The translations under genes were made by a program, and so were the position numbers. A stretch of 64,000 bases of DNA from positions 1 to 64,000 of the forward strand of contig CAJUNK010000003.1 in NCBI GenBank assembly GCA_910587815.1, written 5' to 3'. The notes under the pieces are model-generated. The model saw only the letters and a list, made by a program, of their open reading frames with translations, made no database searches and had not been told where the DNA came from. Shown piece after piece: positions 50,420 to 59,363 of this stretch. Source of the DNA: Candidatus Gastranaerophilales bacterium (GTDB taxonomy: Bacteria > Cyanobacteriota > Vampirovibrionia > Gastranaerophilales > Gastranaerophilaceae). Each line of letters begins with the position of its first letter. The stretch's first letter is position 1.

Positions 50420-53400
50420 TTATTTTATATTACGAATATATGGATCTTTATAATAGCCCCAATTTTTCTTTGTTTTTACTTTTTTATCCGCTTTTTTCTT
50501 TACATTTTTATTTGTATTTTGTTTTACATTTTTCTTACTATCTTTTTTTACTTTTTTATCAGTTTTTGGTAATTTTGCAGGTTTTTCAACCTTGACATCT
50601 ATCATTTGATTTTCTACTTGTTCTATATTTTTAGGCTTTTTATTTTTACCCATTAAGATGTCAAGCCCAGCAGAAAACGCAACACCTGTTCTTCCACCAT
50701 TTCTTATAAGTGTTTGCAAATATCCAAAGAAATTATCACCACTATTTTTTTGTAAACCAATACCATATTCAACGTATGGTTTTACGGATAATTCAGGCAA
50801 GGCTACATTTGCGGCAGAAAATGATGGATCATCAATAAAATTCCATTTCATTGCAGTGCTAATATAAGGCTGCCATCCGCTTTTTGTATGACCAAAAATT
50901 CTAAAACCAGGTGCTACTTGCATGGCATGCATAGGGTTTGAATCAATTTTTAAATCTCTAGCATTTGTAAAGTCAAATGTATTGATAAAACTGTATGAAA
51001 GAAGTACATTTGGCTGCAAAATAAATTTACCTTCAGCAAATTCAAAATTATACCCTGATTGCATTGCAGTACCAGTTGTAAATATTGGAATAGTATCATC
51101 GCCAAACATAGTGGATGCCATAGCAACTGTTGCACCTGCGTTTGCTGTTAAAGCGGCGTAGAAATTATCCCTATAAAATGCACCTGTAAAGCCAAACAAT
51201 CCACCATTTTGATATATTTTATTGCCATCAAAACTTTGACGCGAACCATTGTATGCTAAATAGCTTGATAATTGCGTTCTTTTGCCATTTTTAAGTTCGC
51301 GAACTTTTCCATCATTGCCAATAAATGTTCCATACATAATATTGTCAACATCAGGACCATTTTTTAGATTAACTTTTTCGATGGAAGTATATGGTTTAAA
51401 CCATGTATGGCTGCCATCTTCATTATAATGGATTTCATTTGAATCCTTGATTGCAAAACGATTCCGCATAGTTTCAGCGCGTCTTTCCATTTTTGGCATC
51501 ATCATTTTTGCCAAAATATTTTGAAAAGCCATATCATACGAATTTAATTGAGTAAGATATGCAGCCTGAGATGCTACAGAACCAACCATAATTGCCGGAT
51601 TAAAGTTTGTGTATGCTGGTGTATTCCCGCTTGAACCTCCGCCTTGTTTTTTCATTGTAAGCGTAGCATTTTCAGAATCATATTCCATATCAAACTTATA
51701 TATATCACCAAGAGCCGTTGTTACTGATTCATCTAAAGTGATAATATCCATCAATTCTTCATTTTCGCCAATATCACCAATATACATACTAACTTCATTA
51801 CCTGCTTTAATGTCATTCATAATATGTATATTTTTTATATTAATTTTGCCATTTTCACCAACTGTTGCGTTTGTCACATAAAAGCTATCCATTGCACTGT
51901 TTAGTGGATCAATATCTAATGCAACATCTAAAGGTGCATCAAGTTTAAAATTATTAAAATTATGGCTTTGTGTAACACCATTTGCAACATCCAAATAAGA
52001 TGGAGCTAAAACATTAAATGATTTTGCATTATTGAAAAATGTTCCTTTGGCACCAAGCCTTACAGTACCGCCTTCAACATTTATATCGCCTAAAAAATTG
52101 TCCATATTTGCATTTAACACTATAGCACCAGTGCCTTCTCCATAAGGAGCGTCATTTGGAATTCTATTGGTATACGGCCAATCTTCTTTATTCCAAGTTC
52201 CTTTTTTATTAATATTTAGGGTTGAATTGTTTGTAGATGTGATTGCATCATTAAATATAATCTCTTTACCAGCTGCTGCGTTTAAATTCACAGTACCGCC
52301 TGCGCTGTGGATAGCATTTGAAGAAAGACTGTTTTGATTTGCACCAGCTTTATTTGCATTAAAAATTATGTTTTTTTCTTTTGCAATTATATTTACAGTA
52401 CCGCCTTTTTCATTGTATATTGCACCACCAGAAGCAGATTCACCGATTGCAACATTGTTTGTAAATGATGTATCAACTGCTGTCAAAATTGCCCTATCAG
52501 CCACATAAGCTGCACCACCACCATATTTAACATTACCGCTTGCAGCAGATATAGATTTATTAGAATCTACAACAGAATTGTTTAAATTTACAAAATTAAG
52601 TGTGCCGGCATAGATTGCACCACCCTTTGCGCCCGTATCAGTCTTAGAATTAGATTGTGCAAGATTATTGGTTAATACCGAATTATCAATGTTGGTAGTC
52701 ACAATATTTGATGTACTTGTAGCATCAACTCCTGCAATAGCACCACCACGCGCTGTTCCTTCAGATATTACCTTATTTTCATTAAAAGTTGCAGTTATAT
52801 CATGTTTTGATTTACCTAATGTATTTGCAGCAATAGCAATAGCTCCGCCTGATGATACAACATCAGTTTTAGTGTTTTCATTTATAACGCTATTGCCTTG
52901 AAACAAAACACCATTGTGAATTTTGGTTGAAGAATTACTCATTCTTATTGCCCCGCCTTCTGCGGTAGCTGTTTTTGTGATATCAATGCTGCTGTCTTTG
53001 AATTCAACAGAGTTATCTTTAAATACAGTTTTTGAAATATCAAGTAAGGCTTCCTTTTTAATATTAGGATTTGTTGATACCACACCTGTAGTGTTGTTAT
53101 TTTGATTTATAGCACCGCCATAGGCCATAATATTTGATGTTGAAAGTAATTCAGGATTTAAAACCACCTTGTTTGATAAAAATAAAGAATCTTTTATGAT
53201 TGTATCGTTTGCTGAATAAATAGCACCAGCATAAGCACTTGACACTGTACCAGTGGCAGAGTTATTTTCAAACACCGTTTTATCAATTGTATGCTTAAAA
53301 TAGGCATTTTCTATTTCAGGAGTATAGGAATCAGCAAATATAGCGCCACCGTATGCTTTTGAACCGACAGCCTGATTGCCGCCAAAATAAGCACCATCAA

Positions 53401-54226
53401 TATCTAAAGCGCCTAAGCTATTAAAAATAGCTCCGCCCCTAGCCTGAGCATAAGTGCTAGTGCTTGCAGTGTTTGCCTTTGCTTTATTGTTTACAAAATA
53501 ACTATCAGAAACCGTTAAAATACCATTTTTTTGTTGCGAATACACAGCTCCCCCCTCTGCTGCGTATGTTGTAGTTAGAGCATCACGAAGATTGTCTGTA
53601 ATTAAGCTGTTTTTAATTTCAAATTTACCAGCGTAATTTTTGCCATCTTTTATTCCAGGATTATCTTGGGTATTATGACCAAGATAAATAGCACCGCCTT
53701 TTGCGCCAGATTTAGATGACGTATTTTCATTACCTTTGATTACGGAATTTTCAATAGCTAAATTATCTGTTGAGTAAATAAAACTACCACCCTGTGAACC
53801 AGTGCTTTTAAAGTTATATGCTCCATTGTTTACTGTCTTTATAGCATAGCGAACAGCATTATTAAGTGAATCTAGTTTAATAATTGTTATATCACCATCA
53901 GCAACAGTACTGTTTAAATTAAAGCTGCCAACATTTAATATTTTGTTTTCATACCCTTTTCCTGCAAGATTATTTGTAGAGCGAAGCCAAGCACCTGTTG
54001 AAGAATTGCCGGTATAACCTGCACCATTAATTGCATACCCATTGCCATTTAATATGGTATCCCCACTTGTCATATTCTGAGTATTTACACCAACAGTAGC
54101 ATCGCTGCTTAGATTTGTTGTTTTGCTTCCAACACCATCAATTTTTGCTGCATTGGCATTGTATATAAATCCTATATTTAAAGCCGCAGCCAAAAATAAT
54201 GTTAAAATTAATTTATCATTTTTCAT
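50420..54226 (-). CDS. Autotransporter with PMP-like GGAI repeats and Lys-rich C-terminal tail
   Basis: The 1268-residue protein has a signal peptide (residues ~1-26, cleavage after NANA), a beta-helical passenger with many GGAI(Y/F) motifs as in chlamydial polymorphic membrane proteins (for example AKGGAIYLGHN, ARGGAIFNS), a linker near 760-880, and a C-terminal autotransporter beta-barrel at about 960-1190. The barrel usually ends the protein; here it is followed by ~75 residues rich in Lys, Asn and Asp (KKVKKDSKKNVKQN), ending in aromatic YYKDPYIRNIK. The protein is predicted to display its passenger on the cell surface. GGGAAA precedes the ATG. Possible adhesin. Confidence 0.88.
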   Translation of the reverse strand: MKNDKLILTLFLAAALNIGFIYNANAAKIDGVGSKTTNLSSDATVGVNTQNMTSGDTILNGNGYAINGAGYTGNSSTGAWLRSTNNLAGKGYENKILNVGSFNLNSTVADGDITIIKLDSLNNAVRYAIKTVNNGAYNFKSTGSQGGSFIYSTDNLAIENSVIKGNENTSSKSGAKGGAIYLGHNTQDNPGIKDGKNYAGKFEIKNSLITDNLRDALTTTYAAEGGAVYSQQKNGILTVSDSYFVNNKAKANTASTSTYAQARGGAIFNSLGALDIDGAYFGGNQAVGSKAYGGAIFADSYTPEIENAYFKHTIDKTVFENNSATGTVSSAYAGAIYSANDTIIKDSLFLSNKVVLNPELLSTSNIMAYGGAINQNNNTTGVVSTNPNIKKEALLDISKTVFKDNSVEFKDSSIDITKTATAEGGAIRMSNSSTKIHNGVLFQGNSVINENTKTDVVSSGGAIAIAANTLGKSKHDITATFNENKVISEGTARGGAIAGVDATSTSNIVTTNIDNSVLTNNLAQSNSKTDTGAKGGAIYAGTLNFVNLNNSVVDSNKSISAASGNVKYGGGAAYVADRAILTAVDTSFTNNVAIGESASGGAIYNEKGGTVNIIAKEKNIIFNANKAGANQNSLSSNAIHSAGGTVNLNAAAGKEIIFNDAITSTNNSTLNINKKGTWNKEDWPYTNRIPNDAPYGEGTGAIVLNANMDNFLGDINVEGGTVRLGAKGTFFNNAKSFNVLAPSYLDVANGVTQSHNFNNFKLDAPLDVALDIDPLNSAMDSFYVTNATVGENGKINIKNIHIMNDIKAGNEVSMYIGDIGENEELMDIITLDESVTTALGDIYKFDMEYDSENATLTMKKQGGGSSGNTPAYTNFNPAIMVGSVASQAAYLTQLNSYDMAFQNILAKMMMPKMERRAETMRNRFAIKDSNEIHYNEDGSHTWFKPYTSIEKVNLKNGPDVDNIMYGTFIGNDGKVRELKNGKRTQLSSYLAYNGSRQSFDGNKIYQNGGLFGFTGAFYRDNFYAALTANAGATVAMASTMFGDDTIPIFTTGTAMQSGYNFEFAEGKFILQPNVLLSYSFINTFDFTNARDLKIDSNPMHAMQVAPGFRIFGHTKSGWQPYISTAMKWNFIDDPSFSAANVALPELSVKPYVEYGIGLQKNSGDNFFGYLQTLIRNGGRTGVAFSAGLDILMGKNKKPKNIEQVENQMIDVKVEKPAKLPKTDKKVKKDSKKNVKQNTNKNVKKKADKKVKTKKNWGYYKDPYIRNIK

Positions 54227-54363
54227 ATTTATTTCCCAAGCTTAAAATATCAGCCAGAATATTATAATACAAACGACCAAATTTAATGCAATATTTTTAC
54301 CAAAAATTAAAATTTATAAACTTTTGTTAAATTAGATATAACCGTCTTGAATTTAAAAACAGA

Positions 54364-54981
54364 TTACAAACTATTTTTTTCAAAGAATAGATTTTTATCA
54401 ACCTGAGAAAAAAACTCATTAAATATTTCAGGTTCATAATGCCTAATTACTTGCCTTGGCGAAGCTTTTACAGTTGTATAACCATCCGCATTTTCTAAAA
54501 CCTTCTCTATCACATTAAAACGCACTTTGGTACGATTTCCTACAGATTCAACTGTCACATTACAATCAAAAATTACCGTATGACATGAAACCTCATTTTT
54601 AATTCTTATTGTATCATTTGCAATATTTATTACCGCAGAAGGATTTAAGCCAAAAGAAAATGCTAAAAGCACTGCATTAAGCGCCATATCAACCGAATAC
54701 ACGGCAACTCTGCCTTTCAGGGTTCTTTTTAGCTTATCTTCTTTTTTTGCTCTAATGTACCCAAGTTCTTCTTCAATATTTTGAATAACAAAACCATTAT
54801 CTTGCAAGGTATTTACTATCGCTTTTAAAACGGTTTTTTCATCATTAATATCAAAATATCTTGTTTCTATTTCTCTAATCTTAAGAACAGATGCATTTGC
54901 AGGAGTATTTGATGCATAAGATATTTGAACATTTGAGCATATAAGAAAAAATATAAGAATTTTTGCAAAAAGTTTTTTCAT
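54364..54981 (-). CDS. Secreted hypothetical protein, paralogue of the 54985 gene
   Basis: The 205-residue protein has a signal peptide (about 1-23, cleavage after SYA). It shares with the upstream gene product the pattern R-x-I/Y-x-T/E-R-(Y/Q)-x(6-8)-K-x-x-(L/M)-KA-(I/M)-x-N-x-LQD-x-GF-(V/I), followed by G-(Y/F)-I. An alpha/beta periplasmic domain is likely. No named family is recognised. It starts three bases after the end of its paralogue and is the last gene of a three-gene operon of exported proteins, so the three probably act together in the envelope. Confidence 0.7.
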   Translation of the reverse strand: MKKLFAKILIFFLICSNVQISYASNTPANASVLKIREIETRYFDINDEKTVLKAIVNTLQDNGFVIQNIEEELGYIRAKKEDKLKRTLKGRVAVYSVDMALNAVLLAFSFGLNPSAVINIANDTIRIKNEVSCHTVIFDCNVTVESVGNRTKVRFNVIEKVLENADGYTTVKASPRQVIRHYEPEIFNEFFSQVDKNLFFEKNSL

Positions 54982-54984
54982 AAA

Positions 54985-55500
54985 TTATATTTTTTGTTTT
55001 TGTATAAATATTGCTTTATCAACATGGGCAAAGAAATTTTGATAATAATCAGGAGTAGTTATTTCTTCAATCTTTTGAGCATTCCCATATACATTTAAAA
55101 GTTTTCTTTTAAAATTGACACGCACTTTGATATCATCCCCAAATTCTGATACATTTGCAGTAACTTCAACTACAGCCACTGTAGCTCCCATCATACCTTT
55201 TGTAGTGCCAAATTCTTTCATTTTATCAATAGTTTTATCATTTGTGCTAAACTCTTTTGCACCAGAAATAAATCCTAAAAGAGGATTTGCATTATTTACA
55301 ATAAAGCCCTGGTCTTGCAAAACGTTCAACATCGCTTTCATTATAACAGTTTTGTTTCCTGTGTATTGGCGGGTTTGATACTGCCTTTTTTGAAGCTGCG
55401 ATTGTGGTGTTATTACTTCATTTGCCTTTCTTGCAGCAATTGCAGGGCAAAAAATATTAAAAACAAAACAAAGGCAAATAAATGTTAAAATTTTTTTCAT
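54985..55500 (-). CDS. Secreted hypothetical protein, paralogue of the 54364 gene
   Basis: The 171-residue exported protein (signal peptide ~1-22, cleavage after AIA) has the stretch RQYTGNKTVIMKAMLNVLQD followed by QGFIVNNANPLLGFIS, matching the paralogue downstream. A Gly/Ala/Val-rich middle (MMGATVAVVEVTANVSEFGD) and a C-terminal FFAHVDKAIF motif are also shared (FFSQVDKNLF in the paralogue). No known family. It lies 28 bp after the BamE-like gene. The duplication within one operon suggests related but non-identical envelope roles. Confidence 0.7.
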   Translation of the reverse strand: MKKILTFICLCFVFNIFCPAIAARKANEVITPQSQLQKRQYQTRQYTGNKTVIMKAMLNVLQDQGFIVNNANPLLGFISGAKEFSTNDKTIDKMKEFGTTKGMMGATVAVVEVTANVSEFGDDIKVRVNFKRKLLNVYGNAQKIEEITTPDYYQNFFAHVDKAIFIQKQKI

Positions 55501-55528
55501 ATAATATCTTCCGTTAACTCAATATTTC

Positions 55529-56083
55529 TTAAAAATTGCTCATGTGATATTGAAATGATGAAACTTTTTTATCGGTAAATTTTATTACAATAGTTAAGGT
55601 TTTTTGCGCAGTTTGGTAATTGCCTTTATTTTTTGCATAGCTTACACCTAAAACGCCTCCACCTATAGCGCCATCACCATATCCGCCACCCATTCCGCCA
55701 GCACCAATCCCAAAGCCGCTATTGTTGTATGAAGTAACAGATGATACTTTATCGTAAATCCAAGTGTCTTTACCATCAGAATCGACTGTTGCAATATTTG
55801 GCGAACCAAGTGTAGATGCAACAACGTCTTGCGATGTGCCTATTTTAATATGGGTTTGCGCCACACCAAGAGTCAGAGTGGTTTGCTGAATTGGAGTTGC
55901 AGTACAACTTTCAGGATGTTTTATACACTTTATTTCCTGCTTTTGTTTAATTTTTTGAAGCTTTCTTTGATATTTTTGTTCAGCTTTTATTTGTTCGGCT
56001 GTTGGTTCCATAATGGCAAAGGCAGGTGATGAAAATAAAAGCGCAAACAATAAGCATAAGGATAATTGTATATTTTTTTTCAT
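55529..56083 (-). CDS. BamE/SmpA-like secreted protein
   Basis: The 184-residue protein has a signal peptide (~1-23, cleavage after AFA), a basic helical segment, and a BamE/OmlA-like domain at about 75-184: IKIGTSQDVVASTLGSPNIA followed by TWIYD is the typical start of this fold, and VIKFTDKKVSSFQYH its end. A glycine-rich insert (GFGIGAGGMGGGYGDGAIGG) lies in the middle. BamE is a small lipoprotein of the outer-membrane assembly machine; here there is no lipobox cysteine, so this is a soluble or differently anchored relative. GGGGGA precedes the ATG. First gene of a three-gene operon. Confidence 0.72.
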   Translation of the reverse strand: MKKNIQLSLCLLFALLFSSPAFAIMEPTAEQIKAEQKYQRKLQKIKQKQEIKCIKHPESCTATPIQQTTLTLGVAQTHIKIGTSQDVVASTLGSPNIATVDSDGKDTWIYDKVSSVTSYNNSGFGIGAGGMGGGYGDGAIGGGVLGVSYAKNKGNYQTAQKTLTIVIKFTDKKVSSFQYHMSNF

Positions 56084-56167
56084 AATATTATTTCCCCCAA
56101 AATATTTTTCAAATTATAACCCAATTTTGGTATTTTAGGCAATTTATTAAAGTACTTTTATCTTTGA

Positions 56168-56173
56168 TATAAT
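56168..56173 (+). promoter_or_regulatory. Extended -10 of the TRIC gene (probably leaderless)
   Basis: TGATATAAT, with TATAAT at 56168-56173, places the transcription start at about 56180, the ATG itself. No Shine-Dalgarno is seen. Confidence 0.5.
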
Positions 56174-56179
56174 TACTTT

Positions 56180-56842
56180 ATGAAATTTGGTATAGAAATA
56201 TTTATTATAGAAATTATAGGAATTATCGCATTTACAATTTCAGGTGTAATTGTAGCTTTTAAAAAGCGTTTAGATTTACTTGGTGTGATTACTTTAGGTA
56301 CAATTACAGCTGTAGGTGGCGGTGCACTGCGTGATATACTTTTAGGAATTTTGCCACCATCTATGTTTAAAAACGGAATTTATGTTTTGTTTGCTTTTTT
56401 AACAGCCATTGCTTCATTCTACATCGGCATTTTGGCAATTAAAAAAATAAAACGAAGCAGGGTAAGATTTCATAATTTAATCACATTTTTTGATGCAGTA
56501 GGACTTGGTGTTTTTACTGTTGTGGGTACAAATACAGCAATTGTAAACGGATTTGGTGATAACATTTTTCTTACAATATTTGTTGGAGTAATTACAGGAG
56601 TTGGCGGAGGTGTCATTCGAGATATTATTGCAAATGTAACACCTTTTATTATGTATAAAGATTTATATGCATCTTCTGCAATAATAGGTGCAAGCCTTTA
56701 TTATCTATTATTTCAGCTGCATTCAAATTATTTTTTATGTCTTTCAATTTCAATCATTGCAACAATTTTTGTACGTTTGCTTGCACAAAAATATAATCTT
56801 GGCCTGCCAAAATTTGGCGCACATAAAGATGAGGAAGGGTGA
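56180..56842 (+). CDS. TRIC-family cation channel (UPF0126)
   Basis: The 220-residue inner-membrane protein has about seven hydrophobic helices made of two similar halves. Each half contains the family glycine motif: TAVGGGALRDILLG (residue ~45-58) and TGVGGGVIRDIIAN (~143-156). TRIC proteins are trimeric intracellular-type cation (potassium) channels; the bacterial members (YadS-like) have uncertain physiology. A small C-terminal polar tail ends in KDEEG. The start is ATG 56180, with an extended -10 only seven bases upstream. Confidence 0.9.
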   Translation: MKFGIEIFIIEIIGIIAFTISGVIVAFKKRLDLLGVITLGTITAVGGGALRDILLGILPPSMFKNGIYVLFAFLTAIASFYIGILAIKKIKRSRVRFHNLITFFDAVGLGVFTVVGTNTAIVNGFGDNIFLTIFVGVITGVGGGVIRDIIANVTPFIMYKDLYASSAIIGASLYYLLFQLHSNYFLCLSISIIATIFVRLLAQKYNLGLPKFGAHKDEEG

Positions 56843-57068
56843 TTATTATAATCTATTAGATTGTATCAGCCTCTGCCTTTACTATTATATAAACAAGATA
56901 GCTGGCAATTTTAAGCAATATTTTCAGTGATTTTGGGTTCTATTTTTATAAAATTCAAGCTTATTTACAATTTCAATCATTTCAATATTTCTTGTGCTCA
57001 ATTTATCAATATGGCAATTAGTAATCAATTTTTTATAGTAAGATTGTACGTGCATTTTACCTCTTTTC

Positions 57069-57153
57069 AAAAAAAGAGCATGGAAGCTATACACAACAGA
57101 TGCCATGCTCACTGTTTGGAATTAAACTATTATCTTCCATATTTCAGGGTTCT
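57069..57153 (-). ncRNA. Candidate small RNA, ~85 nt
   Basis: The 410-bp gap between the TRIC and XRE genes has no convincing gene. On its minus strand lies a near-ideal promoter and, about 45 nt after the predicted start, a terminator: GAGCATGG/CCATGCTC stem (57110-57103 with 57083-57076) followed by seven T's. The transcript would run from about 57153 to 57069. A 17-codon reading frame inside it has no ribosome site. It is divergent from the XRE regulator gene. Confidence 0.5.
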
Positions 57154-57159
57154 ATATAT

Positions 57160-57188
57160 ATTATATTGCATTATTAATTATAGTGCAA
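57160..57188 (-). promoter_or_regulatory. Sigma70-type promoter of the candidate small RNA
   Basis: On the minus strand -35 TTGCAC (57188-57183), 17-bp spacer, -10 TATAAT (57165-57160). The same region contains ATTGCA/TGCAAT inverted half-sites and repeated GTGCAATG, possible operator sequence for the neighbouring XRE protein. Confidence 0.6.
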
Positions 57189-57252
57189 TGTGCAATGGTT
57201 CATTATTTTTATTTTCAGTAAAAAATAGTATAAATTTAAAAGGATAAAGATT

Positions 57253-57573
57253 TTGAGCATAAAAAATACTCTTGGTAAAAGAATTGCAAAATTAAGAAAA
57301 ATAAAACAGCTATCACAAGAAGCTTTGGCTGAAAAATGCGAAATAAATGTAAATTCGCTAAGTTATATTGAAAATGGCAGAAATTTTCCCTCGCATGAAA
57401 CTTTGGATAAAATTATTAATGCCTTAGAAATTGAACCTAGAGATATTTTTAACTTTAACAAAACTAAAACTAAAGATGAACTATTATCTGGCATTAAAAC
57501 AAAGCTTGAAATTATTAAGGATGATAAAGATTTGCTGAATCAAGTTTATTTTTATTTAGATTCAATAATATAA
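57253..57573 (+). CDS. XRE-family helix-turn-helix regulator
   Basis: This 106-residue protein has a Cro/CI-type helix-turn-helix at residues ~8-65 (RKIKQLSQEALAEKCEINVN, then SYIENGRNFPSHETLDKI), followed by a short C-terminal helical part likely for dimerisation. It starts with TTG at 57253, supported by AAGGA nine bases upstream; no in-frame ATG precedes the domain. It is followed 14 bp later by the C_GCAxxG_C_C gene and is probably co-transcribed. It may control the divergent small RNA candidate as well as itself. Confidence 0.85.
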   Translation: MSIKNTLGKRIAKLRKIKQLSQEALAEKCEINVNSLSYIENGRNFPSHETLDKIINALEIEPRDIFNFNKTKTKDELLSGIKTKLEIIKDDKDLLNQVYFYLDSII

Positions 57574-57587
57574 AATATTTAAGCAGT

Positions 57588-58037
57588 ATGAAAGAATATT
57601 CAAAAATTGCAGTTCAAAATTTTAAAAATGGATATAATTGCGCACAATCCGTGTGTTTAGCGTTTGTTGATAAATTGAATTTAGATGAAAAAACTATTTT
57701 AAAATTATCCTCATCATTTGGAGGTGGAATGGGCCGTCTTCGCGAAGTTTGCGGCGCAGTAAGTGCTATGTTTATCATTGCAGGGATTTTAAAAGGTTAC
57801 GATGCATCCAATGACGATGCCCTGAAAGCCAATCATTACAAACTCATTCAGGATTTAGCACAAAAATTTAAAAATAAACATAGTACAATAATTTGCCGTG
57901 AACTATTAGGGCTTGATGAAAACGATGAATCGATTTCATACATTCCATCTAAAAGAACTGAAGAATATTATGCACAAAGACCTTGTGAAAATTTTATACA
58001 ATTAGCGGCTGAAATTATCGAAAAAGAGTTACTTTGA
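57588..58037 (+). CDS. C_GCAxxG_C_C family putative redox protein
   Basis: The 149-residue protein matches the C_GCAxxG_C_C family: a first Cys in GYNCAQSVCLAF (residues ~18-29), the motif VCGAVSAMFIIAG (~55-67), and later Cys in TIICRELLG and RPCENF. The conserved cysteines suggest a redox or metal-binding role, but the function is not established. The gene overlaps the end of the convergent SstT-like gene by nine bases and follows the XRE regulator closely. Confidence 0.88.
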   Translation: MKEYSKIAVQNFKNGYNCAQSVCLAFVDKLNLDEKTILKLSSSFGGGMGRLREVCGAVSAMFIIAGILKGYDASNDDALKANHYKLIQDLAQKFKNKHSTIICRELLGLDENDESISYIPSKRTEEYYAQRPCENFIQLAAEIIEKELL

Positions 58038-59264
58038 TTCTTTGCGCTGTTTTCTAAATTCCGCAGCAGCAGTGAAAATTACATCTGAAGAAGAATTCAA
58101 AGCTGTTTCAAGACTATCTTGAATAACACCTATTATAAAGCCAACCCCCACAACCTGGATTGCAATATCATTTGATATGCCAAAAAGCGAGCAAGCAAGT
58201 GGAATTAATAATAATGAACCGCCAGCAACACCAGATGCACCGCAGGCTGCAAAAGATGCTAACACACCCAGAATAAGTGCTGTTGCAATATCCACCTGAA
58301 TTCCAAGAGTATGCACAGCTGCAAGTGTCATAATAGTGATTGTAACAGCAGCACCACTCATATTTATTGTAGCCCCAAGAGGGATAGATATAGAATAAAC
58401 ATTTTTATCAAGTCCAAGTTTTTCGCAAAGTGCCATATTTACAGGGATGTTTGCAGCAGAACTTCTTGTAAAAAACGCTGTAATGCCACTTTCTTTAAGA
58501 CATGTGAAAATTAGCGGATAAGGATTTTTGCGTGTTATTATAAAGACTATAAAAGGATTTGAGACAAAATATACAAAAAGCATACAAAATGCTAAAAGCA
58601 GAATCAGTTTTCCATATTCACCAAAAATATCTGTACCGCTTGATGAAACAGCCCCAAATACAAGCCCCATAATGCCAAATGGAGCAAAGTTTATTATTTT
58701 GCAAACCACTTTTGAAACACAGTTTGCAATATCTGATAGAAAAGCTTTTGTTTCAGATGCAGCAATGCTTTTCATCCCTAAACCAAATAACACTGCCCAA
58801 AACAATATCCCGAGATAATTTCCTGAAGATAGTGCCACAAAAGGATTTGAGACAATATTTACTAAAAGATTGTGTAGAATTTCAGATAAATTACCAGGCG
58901 ATACGGCATCCACACTTGCATCTGCAACAAGTGTAAGAGTCAAAGAAGAAATAAAACTAAAAACAACCGCAACACAAGATGCTAAAAAAGTGGATAACAT
59001 ATAAAGAATAATAATAACCTTAAAACGGCCATCCTGTTTAATTTTACCATTTGCAAGAGAACTTATTATAAGCACAAAAACAAGAACAGGTGCAATGGCT
59101 TTTAGAGCTCCAATAAAAAGTTCACCAATCATTTTAATAGCTTTAAGATTTGGAAAAACTAGAGCAAAAATAATGCCCAAAATAATACCTATAACTATTC
59201 TTAATACTAAATTTGTATCATTATATTTTTTATAAAGATTAGAAAAAAAGCTATTCTTATTCAT
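58029..59264 (-). CDS. sstT: Serine/threonine:Na+ symporter (SstT-like, DAACS family)
   Basis: The 411-residue inner-membrane protein of the dicarboxylate/amino acid:cation symporter family has about eight helices plus two re-entrant hairpins. The serine-rich hairpin TAFFTRSSAANIPVNMALCE and the unwound helix SIPLGATINMSGAA are characteristic, and the overall length and pattern fit SstT, which imports serine and threonine with sodium. GltP-like glutamate transport is the main alternative. AGAGGA precedes the ATG. It converges with and overlaps the C_GCAxxG_C_C gene by nine bases. Confidence 0.9.
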   Translation of the reverse strand: MNKNSFFSNLYKKYNDTNLVLRIVIGIILGIIFALVFPNLKAIKMIGELFIGALKAIAPVLVFVLIISSLANGKIKQDGRFKVIIILYMLSTFLASCVAVVFSFISSLTLTLVADASVDAVSPGNLSEILHNLLVNIVSNPFVALSSGNYLGILFWAVLFGLGMKSIAASETKAFLSDIANCVSKVVCKIINFAPFGIMGLVFGAVSSSGTDIFGEYGKLILLLAFCMLFVYFVSNPFIVFIITRKNPYPLIFTCLKESGITAFFTRSSAANIPVNMALCEKLGLDKNVYSISIPLGATINMSGAAVTITIMTLAAVHTLGIQVDIATALILGVLASFAACGASGVAGGSLLLIPLACSLFGISNDIAIQVVGVGFIIGVIQDSLETALNSSSDVIFTAAAEFRKQRKESK

Positions 59265-59363
59265 ACATCCTCTTTTGTCTGTATATTAAAATACCATAAA
59301 CAAGGAAAAGTATTAACACATAGACTGTTTTATATTAAAATAAACCAAAGGGGAGTTTAAAAT

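Noticed and set aside
57077..57112. Terminator for the TRIC gene
   Set aside because: The T-run lies on the minus-strand side of the stem, so it terminates leftward transcription only.
56924..57112. 62-codon minus-strand frame in the TRIC-XRE gap
   Set aside because: It begins inside the small-RNA terminator stem, lacks a ribosome site and has no protein-like composition.
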